Below, one piece after another: positions 1 through 9,876 of a stretch of 64,000 nt of DNA. The stretch is from Corallium rubrum. Taxonomy: Eukaryota > Cnidaria > Anthozoa > Scleralcyonacea > Coralliidae. Below the pieces are notes generated by a model. The model had not been told where the DNA came from. It did not search any database and saw only the letters and a program-made list of their open reading frames with translations. The stretch lies in NCBI GenBank assembly GCA_964035015.1, contig OZ036008.1, forward strand, positions 261,001 through 325,000, given 5' to 3'. Both the position numbers and the translations under genes were made by a program. Each line of letters begins with the position of its first letter. Position 1 is the stretch's first letter.

Positions 1-200
1 CTTTCAAACATCCTTTCTTGATGAATTCCGAATTTTTTTTTTTGGTTTTGGTCTCTTTTCGTCCCTTTTTCTTATACTTAAAAAAATTTTTAAAAAAGCT
101 TACCGTCTCAAACAACCATCCTTGCTGAATCTGATCATCTGGGGGCTGTCTTTGTTGGGAAAAAAAAAAGTGCGCCCATACCCTCAAGTTCTATACTACT
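1..200. mobile_element. Right terminal repeat of a third Polinton (copy 0)
   Basis: The 200 bases match, with only scattered differences, the outermost part of the right terminal inverted repeat of copy 2 (49771-49970), and end in the same terminal string CTCAAGTTCTATACTACT. The body of this element must lie upstream of the window. The six bases after it, GTTTAT (201-206), would be its target duplication; the left end is not visible, so this cannot be confirmed. It is a separate copy, not the missing right end of copy 1, because copy 1 starts after TATTAT. Confidence 0.85.
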
Positions 201-369
201 GTTTATGCAACGTATAAGTATCTTGCTGTCTAAGCTATGTTTTTATCTTGTTTCGGGATATCTGAAATTTTCCGTCACTTTTTACGACACGGTATAAGGC
301 ATTTACGCCGCCAAAACTTGCCGGACATTTTGGGTTGTAGTACAGGTCGTGAACATACTGTTCCGCCAT
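201..369 (-). pseudogene. N-terminal fragment of a second type of Polinton integrase
   Basis: Reading leftward from an ATG at 369, the frame gives an integrase N-terminal region: LYYNPKCPASFGG, then LYRVVKSDGKFQISR, then a TAG at 235-237 where the related integrases here have Trp, then LRQQDTYTLHK up to base 201. The copy 1 and copy 2 integrases have the matching pattern (IWYNPKTG, LYQRA, VSRKVVRDWLKTQDTYTRYKP). The fragment stops exactly where the copy 0 repeat begins, so copy 0 integrated into this gene. The catalytic core is not in the window. The plus-strand open frame at 237-512 is only its shadow. Confidence 0.7.
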
Positions 370-590
370 CTAATTCGGATGCTTGTATCACAATTTTCCC
401 CCCACAGCACGCTGATATACAGCGAATCTTTCGAAAAATATTACGAAGGGCTAACTGTGGTAAACCTCCAACAGCAAGTCATGTTCACGCGACAAAGGTT
501 AGAGGTAAATGAATAAAGAAAAGTCAATGACACGATATACATGCAAACATATTCATTACATATTAAATTAGCATACAAAATTATATAAGT

Positions 591-1225
591 TCAACAAATG
601 TTCAGTTTTGCAATATCTTCAACCATTTCGTCAACGGACTTTTGGTGAAGAAATTCTTCATGGGCTCTCTTATGATCGGTGTCGTGGCTCGTGAATGTCT
701 CTCCAGTCTTTTTGACTGTATATCGGTAGGATGGTGGCATACTAAACAGAACAGTGCAAAAGGGTTCAAGGGGATCTTCTTCTAGTTTCCATTCGAAAAA
801 GTCACATCAGTATTCTCTCTCGTTGGGACACGAGTAAAACAGACGACCTTGGTTGTCACCTTCTTTCTTGACCTTTTGGATATGGCAAACCTTTCTGTGT
901 TTACACAGCGGTTTGGGACTCTCGAAGATATCTCCCCATTGCCAAAACGAGCAGGGATTCTCTCGCTTAGAGCAGACAAAGTAAGGTCTCCCGTAACTTT
1001 CTTTCATTTTGTCTTTAACCATTCGCAGCGTCGCCAGCATTTGATGGGAAGAACACACTGGATGTAGACAGCCACTTCTTCGAAAAGCATCTACGGCTTT
1101 ACCATACATGTAACAATCTTCTTCAGGGCAGAAAAACTGACAGCTAGGCTTTTGTCCACAGAACCAGAATATAAGCCATTCTTGGTCGTTGAGTTAGAAG
1201 CAGGTTTACCGTGAAGATACTCCAT
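591..1225 (-). pseudogene. GRF-type zinc-finger protein, broken
   Basis: Starting from an ATG at 1225, with one apparent frameshift near 1185, the main frame (1193-591) carries repeated Cys/His clusters. There is a degenerate finger (FWFCGQKPSCQFFCPEEDC), then CLHPVCSSHQ ... GRPYFVCSKRENPCSFWQW, then CKHRKVCHIQKVKKEGDNQG, followed by RLFYSCPNERE and, after a TGA at 807-809, CDFFEW. The C-x-H ... C ... C-F/S-F-x-x-W layout with a GR(P/L)(Y/F)F core is that of GRF zinc fingers, which bind single-stranded DNA in NEIL3, TOP3A, APEX2 and ZGRF1. About 70 further residues follow to a TGA at 591. The parent gene is unknown. It lies on the same strand as the integrase fragment and the Bcl-2-like frame and may belong to the same dead element. 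Confidence 0.55.
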
Positions 1226-1397
1226 TACAACGATGTTACTCTGACGACAAACAGTAAGCAAAATGATACACCAGACAAAACGACGCCGTTCAACTCTCTA
1301 TGGTAACTAGCATATTAATTAGGATTTATTTGTCTACGTTCTGACGTCGCCCGGACTCGCCCAGACTCGTTCTTTTGTTTAAATTCCTAATGATCGT

Positions 1398-1775
1398 CTA
1401 ATGAGGTTTTACACATGCAAATATCAACATCAGAAGCAGTGAACCAAGCCACGGGGATATAATTTTATTTCGTTTATATGTAGACAAGTCTATACGTTTT
1501 AAGTCATTGACTGTTTTCCTAACTGCTTCTCAGATCGTTTCTTCAGTACAGAAACAGCTTACTCTATCAACTAAAGTAAGATAGGCGATAATTCTGCCAA
1601 AATTGTTTGGGCTCATTACTTCATAAACGTGTTGAAGACATATTCCGTGTATTTGGTTACTGATGTTATTGAATAGTACTCGATGTTCTTCTAGACAATG
1701 TTTAAGGTGATACGACAGAATGTATTTGTCGATATCTACCTTATTTCTCTTTAGTTCATCCCGTATAATATCCAT
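1398..1775 (-). pseudogene. Bcl-2-like protein candidate, one in-frame stop
   Basis: The frame runs from an ATG at 1775 to TAG at 1398-1400 and is about 125 residues, broken once by TGA at 1530-1532. The middle holds VYEVMSPNNFGRIIAYLTLV, which resembles the BH1 region of Bcl-2 proteins (an F/NWGRIV-type core preceded by a helix with QI). After the stop there is an amphipathic segment, then SPWLGSLLLMLIFACV near the C-terminus, like a BH2 tryptophan followed by a tail anchor. The family acts at the outer mitochondrial membrane to control apoptosis. The length is short for the family, and similarity is by eye only. It is intronless and co-oriented with the two preceding broken genes. Confidence 0.35.
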
Positions 1776-1947
1776 GCCTCATGCGCTCTGTACGCTTTCG
1801 TGTCCCACAACTGTTGACTATAAGTACTCTAAGGGTTATATATCAAATACTATTTTTACTACTTATAAGAGATAGGTCGAGTGCCTTTTGGTAATGACAT
1901 AACGTCGGGAATCAGTCGGAGAGTTATCGGTTATGACGTCTAAATAC

Positions 1948-2215
1948 GGGGGGGGGGGGGGGGGGTTGAGTAACAGCTAAGGATAGGGGGAAAGCTAGGG
2001 TTAGATGGTCCCACAGGAGCCTGAGAATGAATAAATAATAAGTCGGTATGATGTAATAAAAACCGGGGGCTTAAATAAAATTTAGGGTTAGGGGGTTCCA
2101 GAAGACTAGGGTTAGGGCTTGCTGACGTAACGCGTCGCTATAAAGTTGGATACTAATGAGATTAGGGTTAGGTGGTCTCAAAGGAGCCTGAGAATGAATA
2201 AATAATAAGTTGAAT
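1948..2215. repeat. G-tract and degenerate telomere-like repeats
   Basis: An 18-base G run (1948-1965) is followed by scattered AGGGTTAG/TTAGGG strings. A ~45-base block, GGGTTAGATGGTC then GGAGCCTGAGAATGAATAAA, at 1998-2042 recurs almost unchanged at 2165-2210, giving a direct repeat about 167 bases apart. The TTAGGG strings are too few and irregular for a telomere tract. Confidence 0.7.
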
Positions 2216-3944
2216 ATTTAATGAGGCGGCATCCCTTTGGCAGCTATATGGGGGGTATTACTACTTATATTCTCGTGATATTTTTTAGGAACATTTGTCT
2301 TGGAATTTAATAATAATATGAATCATGAGTGAGAGACTGAGCTCTTTGTATTTTTTATCCATGTGTTGAATTCATGTGTTGGTATTCGCGAAATAGTGCA
2401 ATGCTAGTCCTAAGATAAAAGCATTTACAAAGATTTTAAATAACTATTGGAAGTCAAGCTCATATAAATATATAAATATGGCTGAATGTAATATGTATAC
2501 AGGTATGTAATAGCCCTTTCGAAATAACTAAGGAGGAGTATTTCATCAGGATATCCAAACACCGAGATGTTCTTGAACAAACTTCGAGGTGTTTGGATTT
2601 CCTGATGAAACACTCCTCCGAGTGTGTGATATAGCATCTCAGCAGTATTTTACGAGAAAATCAAGATGAAAGTTATGTAATTTCTTCCTCCACCTCCAAT
2701 ATCCAAACCACAGACACGGTACTGATTTCCTTTGTGTTTTCTTCATGAATTATTAATGAGTTTGAAATGTCAGGCTATCAAACAGAAATATTTGAATGTT
2801 TGTTTCAGTCAGTGCAGTCCTAGCTCCATCTTTTTTCAAATACATGTAGTATGTGTAATCATGGAAAATGTACATTATGTACAGTACTCCTAGTAAGTTC
2901 AATGAATATGCCATATCATGAGGGACTAGCAGGTTCCACTCAAAGTAAGCCATGGTGGACAGACTTGCAATATTGGTTCAGTAGAAAGCAGTGTTAAATA
3001 TCCACAAACCATATATTTATTTTGTTTACTTTAAACTAAGTATATGATGGTTTACATTTGAATGTAGCCTGCATCATTTTAAAAATGATGTGTGGTCATC
3101 ATCTAGAAAGTCGCCTATTTTATCTAGTGCTTCAAAGCTTGTCTTTACATGTATATCAACTTGTAGTCTACTAGTAAGCATATACATATTGGTAAAATGC
3201 TAGGAAGTGAACTTAAAGGGCTGGTTAAACAGATTTTTTCTTACTATTTTTCACTACCGCATTTTCTGGGCGATAACCCGCGAGTTATCTCTTAATTTTG
3301 TAAGGAAACATAATTAGTGCGGTAATACAGTGGTGCGGGTAATCTGTTGAATTCTTAAGACGACTCCATCACGAAGACTGGAGACCAAGGATACTACTTT
3401 CATCTTGTGATGTTAGAGATTTTTTTAACGCCTCTGGTTATCAAAGTAACGTTTCAAAACAGTTACAATCCCGTAATGTGAAGGGACAACTTTCTCGGTT
3501 GCTTTTATTTACAGGTAAGCTTTATATATACTGTAACTTGTGAGACGTACCGGTAAATACAAAACATAAACATTGTATCGCGCAGTAGAAACAAACCGCG
3601 TGGTAAAATACTGCAAGTCAATGCAAAATATATACTTAAGGAATGTAACAGCGGTAAAAAACGGCATGCCTACTGTAAAACTATCAAATAGAATAGATAC
3701 TTACCAATATTACTATTGCCTTAGAACCTTGCTCTGAGCTTGGCGTTTTGGATCGCGTAGATTGGATCAATTTCTACTCGAAATATGATTGGCTTACAAT
3801 AAGGGGGACCTCTTCGAAGACACCCTGTCAAAAGTTCCTCCAAAAAAGTATGACTCATTTCCAAAGGCGAATTAAACAAAAAACGCCGGTATAAAAGCAT
3901 ATAGAATCTATCTTTTTCCATAATTCAGTATCCGTGTTTATGAA
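2216..3944. other. AT-rich non-coding stretch
   Basis: Apart from the hairpin at 2532-2619 I see no conserved frame or RNA gene. Open frames here are short, low in recognisable motifs and composed of Phe/Tyr/Ile-rich residues expected from AT-rich DNA. The last few hundred bases may be the 5' flank of the pogo element that follows. Confidence 0.5.
2532..2619. repeat. Hairpin-forming inverted repeat
   Basis: GGAGGAGTATTTCATCAGGA (continuing to 2563) is repeated in inverted form ending CCTGATGAAACACTCCTCC at 2619, with a ~25-base loop. Arms are ~32 bases with two or three mismatches. It could be a very short foldback element or the footprint of a local inverted duplication. No target duplication was identified. 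Confidence 0.7.
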
Positions 3945-4680
3945 ATGCTTTCTCAAAAGCGTAAACGTAAAAGTTACTCTTTTGAAGTAAAACTACGAGC
4001 TGTTGCCCGAGCAGAAGAAAAGGGAAACCAAGCGGCGGCAAGAGAATTTGAGGTAGACGAATCAATGATTCGAGACTGGCGTAAGAAGAAGTTTCAGCTG
4101 AAAAAGCTCCCAAAACGTCAACGCACGTGCCGCGGCGGAAAAGCAAAGTTCCCGCACCTAGAGAGAATCCTAAAGGAGTGGGTTATCTCACATCGTGAAT
4201 CCAACAGAGCTGTTACCACCGTCATGATCCGCTTACAGGCAAAAGATCTGTCAACACAAATGAACCTTGCTGGCTTCGTTGGTGGGCCAAGTTGGTGTCA
4301 TCGGTTCATGCAAAGAAACCATCTTTCAATCCGCACAAGAACGACTGTCGGCCAAAAGCTGCCAGACGACTGGGAAGAAAAATGGTGAACTTTCGAGATT
4401 TCGTGAAGGGAAGAAAGACCGAATTGGAGATTTACGGTGACAAGGTCTTCACATGGAGGAAGTTCCAATGTCTTTCGATGCACCATTATCTCGAACAGTT
4501 GATGCTGTTGGTGCTGAAACAGTTCCGATCACAACTACCGGCCACGAATAAAGACCAGCTTTGCCGTTGTGCTAGCCTGCTCGGAAACCGGAAAAAAACT
4601 GAAGCCAATGGTAATCTTTAAACGGAAAACCATTCCCAAAGAAAAGCTGTGTAAAGATGTGGTGGTTCATTGCCAGCTTC
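3945..4680 (+). pseudogene. Pogo/Tigger-family transposase, decayed
   Basis: The first 147 codons encode a DNA-binding region. It opens with KRKRKSYSFEVKLRAVARAE and a helix-turn-helix reading AAAREFEVDESMIRDWRKKK (Brinker-type), then a second CENP-B-type helix-turn-helix ending WCHRFMQRNHLSIRTRTT. Pogo/Tigger transposases have this two-HTH layout before a DDE catalytic domain. The frame breaks at 4386-4388 (TGA) and must shift several times. Pieces of the catalytic domain persist in other frames: a MEEVPMSFDAPLSRTVDA segment near 4450-4510 and a MVIFKRKTIPKEKLCKDVVVHC-like stretch near 4605-4675. The expected DDE start appears as MEE rather than MDE. No terminal repeats were identified. The gene is a fossil. 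Confidence 0.7.
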
Positions 4681-5488
4681 GCCGGCCACATCGATGAAGG
4701 CGTGCGCAAGAACTTAAAAAAAAAATCACCAGACGACAACTGTCGTGTCTTTGCGTTTAATTCAACAGAATTTCAACATCTACAGTAAGACAACCCGCAT
4801 GGCGAATCTGCCAGTGCGCATGACCACTGTCACGTCTATATAGTGAACCTGCACAATCCAACGAGAATGGACGAATATGCAGTTATGCTAATGATATAGC
4901 AAGCAAAATCTTAGATGTTCATGCCATATTCTGGTAATATAGTCGTCAAAATTCAGTATAAGAACGACCAAAACGCGTAAAGCCGTATGTCAACTCCAAT
5001 CAGTCCCAGAAGACTGATTCAGCTAGTCAGGAGTATAACGAGAAATACGAATATACTCTCGAACCGCCTTCGATTAAACGTCCTCTCGAAGCTGGAAAAT
5101 GTGGTTTCTTCATATTTCGTTGATGATGATATCCCACGATGAAAGCACCATTTTGTCGAAATGAAGCAATAATCAGTGTTTTTCTTCCAAATTCCCTAAT
5201 CTTATAATCGCTTTTCCTGGAGGTATTTTTAATAACGCCGAAGAATTTTCCAAGGCTAAGAATTATCACGGGGATTACAACCTACAGTATAATCGTCCAG
5301 CCTGCACGCCTCTAATAATTGTCCTCATATTTTAACATCGTTTACTAACAGCCAACAGGGTTGAAATTTTTGATCAGCTAGCTAACACTCCCAAGAGTAA
5401 TATACAAAATCATCCATTGTTTCACATGACTTTTTATTGGGAACTTTAATTTGCATGGTAAAAAAATGTTTAACGAAAAATTATAATA
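4681..5488. other. Non-coding stretch after the pogo fossil
   Basis: No convincing frame, repeat or RNA gene seen. The first ~150 bases may be further decayed pogo sequence. Confidence 0.45.
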
Positions 5489-5666
5489 AGACCCCGTTTA
5501 CACGATGCCGGTACAATTTGAAAAAGGAAAAAAAATCATGCCGGTATGCAAATACAGCATATAACATTTCATGTTATTTTTGTGCCGGTATCGTGTAAAC
5601 GCAAGGCCTAAACGGCATGATTTTGTTCCGTTTCCAAATTGTACCGGCAGCGTGTAAACGGGGTCT
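5489..5666. mobile_element. MITE with ~30-base terminal inverted repeats
   Basis: The element opens with AGACCCCGTTTACACGATGC and closes with the inverse, GCGTGTAAACGGGGTCT, and both arms continue with GCCGGTACAATTTG / CAAATTGTACCGGC. It is 178 bases long and non-coding. Inner segments (AAAATCATGCCG, TAACATTTCATGTTA) are also palindromic. No clear target duplication could be read. Confidence 0.75.
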
Positions 5667-5730
5667 AAGTCGTTATAGGCCCAAGGTATTGCCACAAGAG
5701 CACTGAAAAAACGTCAACATATTTGACTTG

Positions 5731-5840
5731 AGACCCCGTTTACACGATGCCGGTACAATTTGAAAACGCAACAAAATCATGCCGTTTAGGCCTTGCGTTC
5801 ACACGATACCGGCACAAAAATAACATGAAATGTTATATGC
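5731..5840. mobile_element. Second, truncated and inverted copy of the same MITE
   Basis: AGACCCCGTTTACACGATGC onward matches the reverse complement of the right half of the element at 5489-5666, through TAACATGAAATGTTATATGC, and then stops. It is a partial copy in opposite orientation, 65 bases from the first. Confidence 0.7.
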
Positions 5841-5864
5841 GTCACTTGGGCATCACATAGTAAT

Positions 5865-6100
5865 ATGAAACTAAATCCTTCTAAGACGAAACAGATTTTT
5901 GTCAGCTTCAACTCTAATCCTCCCGCAGTACTACCAGTCATTATAGATAATAAAATTGTCGAGATCGTTAACGATGCCAAGCTTCTTGGTATTTGGATTT
6001 CAAAGGATTTAAAATGGAACAAAAACACTAACGAAATCACAAGGAAGGCTTCAAAACGGTTATTTTCACTCTGTCTTCTAAAAAGAAGTGGTATTCCGAC
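5865..6100 (+). pseudogene. LINE reverse transcriptase, left piece of a split copy
   Basis: The frame MKLNPSKTKQIFVSF ... AKLLGIWISKDLKWNKN ... ASKRLFSLCLLKRSG is the region after the catalytic palm in Jockey/CR1-type reverse transcriptases (LNPSKTK and LG-W motifs). It stops abruptly at the T-run at 6101, which is the A-tail of a LINE inserted on the other strand. The protein match resumes at about 10740. Confidence 0.75.
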
Positions 6101-6301
6101 TTTTTTTTTTTAGACTTTTATTGAATTTGCACACTTACTACAGTTATAGATCATAATTACAATTATACAATTACTACATAAAGAAAAAAAGATGACAATA
6201 ACTAAAATAAATTATCGTGCGCAGTGATCAAAGTAGCCAAAAGCTTTCGAGTTGATCACTGCCTACGAGTACTATAAATCTAATTTAGAACGGACTTGTG
6301 T

Positions 6302-6315
6302 GTATATATACATAT

Positions 6316-6376
<61 letters not shown>

Positions 6377-6377
6377 G
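6302..6377. repeat. TA/CATA microsatellite
   Basis: A run of TATATACATA units passes into a pure (TA)n tract inside the LINE 3' untranslated region. Confidence 0.9.
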
Positions 6378-7351
6378 TTATTATTTATTATGTACACCGT
6401 AATTTGTTCGAACTCTAGGTCTACTGAAATTTTGTTTATCAGCAAACCTGGTATTATACGAATGACATGTAGAAGCCAGTTGGATAGTTTGAGAAAATAC
6501 TGTGGGAATATTACTCATATTGTGTAAAATCTTATATGTGAATATACTAATTTTTAGTTTAAAAATACTGTCAAATTTAAGAATATTTAAAAGATTGTAA
6601 TATGGTAACGGATTTTCTCGCCTTGAGGCAAAAAATATGCATTTTATACATGCGTTTTGACTAGATCGAATTTTCATTAAGCTAGTTGTGTAAGTATTAC
6701 CCCAACTCATTAATCCATAATTAAGGTAAGGGTATATTAATGTATAATAGAGTTGCTTTAGCATCTTCAAATCAACACAATATCTAAGTTTGTTAAGAAT
6801 CCCAGTGTTTTTAGCAATTTTTGATTTAACATGTTTAATCTGTTGCTTCCAGTTAATATTATTATCTATATAAACGCCCAAATATTTTATATAAGACTTT
6901 TCTTCAATATTGCTGATATTTATATGAAACTTTTTCTTCTGCGCAGATGTTACTAGCATATAATTTGTTTTTTTATAATTGATTGAGAGTTTATTTGTTG
7001 TGCAATAGTGTAATATTTCATCAATAGATGAATTAGAATAGAATATATTAGTATCATCAGCAAATATTCTAAAGGAAAGCTTATTAGAACAATTAGGCAT
7101 GCCATTTATATAGAGTATAAACAGCAATGGACCTAAGGTTGAACCTTGAGGAATCCCACAAGTTAATTTTAAAAGATCTGACTCAATATTTCCTATTTTG
7201 ACATATTGATAACGATTAGTCAAATAATCACTAAACCAAGTCAGTGGGATTCCTCGTATACGATATTTATATAATTTGGATAATAAGATCTGGTGATTTA
7301 CAGTATCAAAGGCTTTAGAAAAGTCCAAAAATAGTCCACATGTTATTTCTT

Positions 7352-7803
7352 TAATAATAATAATAACACTTTATTTAACCAGGGTAACTAGAATTACAAG
7401 CGTAATTTTCATCTAGGCCCTAAAACAAGATTAAAATAATTAGAGTTTTACTATTTACACGTCTATCATACATTAATACATTCAATTATTACACACTAAG
7501 GATACAGTTAAGATATTAAGACTACATATTAATTAAGTATATATATAATTAAGTTAGCGTTCTTCGTTGTGTAAAATAATAAAAAAGTGCCATATAAATA
7601 AAATTTAATAAAAAGTATTAGTTGTCCTGTAGGTGGTTGTTCATGTCAGTAAATGCCTTCTTCAAGTACCTAGCTCGAAATGTCATTTCAGAAGGAGCAT
7701 TTCTGATATCATCATCGAGTGAGTTCCATTCAACTACTGCTAAAAATTAATTAATTAATTAATTAATATTATTAATTATTATTAATTATTAATTAATTAT
7801 TTT
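7352..7803 (-). mobile_element. 5'-truncated LINE 3' end inside LINE ORF2
   Basis: On the minus strand the piece opens with low-complexity TTAATTAATT, then encodes a LINE C-terminal tail (VEWNSLDDDIRNAPSEMTF) ending near 7620, then an untranslated region with a CTAGGGCC-type 3' motif, and ends in a GTTATTATTATTA tail (plus-strand TAATAATAATAAC at 7352-7365). A short tandem tail rather than poly-A is typical of CR1/L2 relatives. It splits the host LINE between its STEQAILEI region and its SKAFDTVNH motif. Confidence 0.7.
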
Positions 7804-9610
7804 TTTTATTTTTTATTATCAATAGATGTCTTAAGATTATCAGTAATTTCAAGTATTGCCTGTTCAGTAGAGTAGCCTTTCCTAAATCCAAATTGATAGT
7901 CATAAATTATTTTATTTTTTGTTAAAAAGAGTTCTAATTGGTCATATATTAATCGTTCTAATATTTTTGCAAAAGGAGATAGTATTGATATAGGTCGATA
8001 GTTATTAGGATCCATTGCTGTTTCACTCTTATAAATTGGTGTAACTCTGGATATTTTTAATATATCAGGTACAATGCCTGTATTAATAGATTCATTGTAT
8101 ATCACATTAAAACAGGTGATAATATAAAGGATGCCATTTTAATTAAGGTGTTTGGTACACTAATTGAAGTCTTGTTTCCATCTAGTGCATCAATAAGAGT
8201 TTGTACCTGATATTCTGACACAGGGGACATAATAAAACTAGATGCTGGAGAATTGTGTATATATCTACATGGGTCGTCAGCAGAGGTTCCTAAAGAATTG
8301 GCTAAGTTATATCCCACAGTAACAAAATGTTGATTAAACTGATTTGCAATGTCTTTCCCATCTGCATAAGTGTGATTATTCCTTATAAGTTGGGTTGGAT
8401 ATTGCTTACCTTTCGATTTCCGTTTTATTATACTCCCTATAAGTTTCCACGTGGCTTTTAAATTATTTTTGCATTTAGTAAATTGTGTGTTATAATAGTT
8501 TCTTTTACTTATCGATTTTATCTTATTTAATTTATTAAAATATCTTTTATATTGTTTAACTTTTCTACTATTATTACTAAAGAAATGGGTATGGTACATT
8601 TTCTGTTTCGTTTTTATCGATTTCAAAATCCCATTAGTGATCCACGGTTTAGTAAATTGTTTTAATTTACTACGTGGTACTTCTTTGATAGGTGCATGGT
8701 TGTTTGAAATTTTCTCTATAGTTCCAACAACATCATTTGTAATTTGATTAATATTATCTGAACTATAGAGTTTTGCATTCCAGTCAATTTGAATTAAATC
8801 TTGTAAATAAGCTTCTTTGTTAAATTCTTTATAATCTCTATAAGATCGTTTGTCATTCAATCTTTTGCAAGATACATTTATAACACAAAATACAGGTAGG
8901 TGATCAGAAATGTCGAAAAGAGCAATACCTGGTGAAATTTGATAAATAGGCATGTTTGTATAAATATGATCAATTAATGTTTTAGAATGATCTGTTATCC
9001 GAGTAGGCTTAGTGATAAGTGGGATAAGATTATTAGCATATAACATATCTAAATACTTTTCAGTAGGTTGATGATTTGGAAATTGGAAAAAGTCAATATT
9101 AAAATCACCTAGTAGAATCACCTGCTACTTACATTGATTTAGATGCTGAAGCAACTCTTCAAGCTGTTCCGCAAATTTATCTATATTACCTTTCGGATGT
9201 CTGTAAATACAGCCTATAATTATATTCTTGCTAGCATTGTATTCGGGTTCAATTTCTATCCAACAAGATTCCACAAGTTCCATAGAAAATTTAATATCAG
9301 GTCTATTTATGGTTTTTAGATTTCGATTTACATAAATGCCAGCCCCACCAGCTGCAGTCGATGAATCAACATGATAAAAATTGTAGTCAAAAATATCAAC
9401 ATTAGTAACGGTGCTTTCATTCAACTTAGTTTCAGTAACAGCTATAACATCCGGTTTCGACGACAGAGTATAGATCAAATCATTGAGTAAAGTTAAATTT
9501 TTTTGTAGGCTTCTTACATTACAATGGAAAACAGAAAATGCTTTCGGTCCAGCACTTTCAATAATCCTATTAACCTTACTTACAGAATAATAATCGGAAG
9601 TAATATAATA

Positions 9611-9663
9611 GATGAGAATGACCCAGATTATATAGTCAACATATAATCTGGGTCATTCTCATC
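9611..9663. repeat. Perfect 23-base inverted duplication
   Basis: GATGAGAATGACCCAGATTATAT (23 bases, key core GACCCAGATTA) at 9611-9633 is followed by a 7-base spacer and its exact reverse complement at 9641-9663. It falls within ORF2 coding sequence, where the left arm repeats the DENDPDY codons in inverse orientation. It looks like a one-off inverted duplication from replication or repair. Confidence 0.85.
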
Positions 9664-9876
9664 TGCTTTATCCGGATTAGGTAATAAGCTGTACAAATCA
9701 GTATTATGATCTAAATATTTTGTTGTGATATTAAATAAGGAATTGTATTCCTTTTCATTTAAATTATAGAAAGGTAATACTTTAAATAAATTATCATAAT
9801 TAATCTCATGGGAAGCTTCCATTTACAAAGCTTATTAGGGTGCGGGAATAAATCCTGCATATTAATAAAAACAAGT

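Larger units (their letters stand above)
6381..9822 (-). pseudogene. LINE ORF2: endonuclease and reverse transcriptase, broken
   Basis: ORF2 would make a nicking endonuclease fused to reverse transcriptase for target-primed reverse transcription. Endonuclease motifs visible: VIAVTETKLNES (~9440), ILLGDFNIDFF (~9115) and SDHLPVF (~8920). The transcriptase part has PNNYRPISILSPFAKILE (~8000), FGFRKGYSTEQA (~7890), MDFSKAFDTVNHQ (7328) and the catalytic FADDTNIF (~7065). Breaks: an inverted duplication at 9611-9663 derails the start, a TAG lies at 9125-9127, a frameshift near 8103, and a truncated LINE is inserted at 7352-7803. ORF2 probably began at the ATG at 9822 (MEASHEINYDNL). The frame otherwise continues through each break, so the damage looks moderate in age. 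Confidence 0.8.

Noticed and set aside
1..206. Copy 0 end as the displaced right terminus of copy 1
   Set aside because: Following bases GTTTAT do not match TATTAT before copy 1, and its sequence resembles the copy 2 repeat rather than copy 1's.
237..512. 91-residue plus-strand frame next to the copy 0 end
   Set aside because: It is antisense to the integrase N-terminal fragment, which has clear family motifs.
807..1532. In-frame TGA codons in several genes (GRF, Bcl-2-like, surface-type) as a sign of stop-codon recoding
   Set aside because: Polinton genes here end normally in TGA (e.g. the single-TM protein in both copies), and other broken genes have TAG, TAA or frameshifts, so these are ordinary lesions.
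1998..2175. TTAGGG strings as a chromosome end
   Set aside because: Only a few scattered, imperfect units with unique DNA on both sides.
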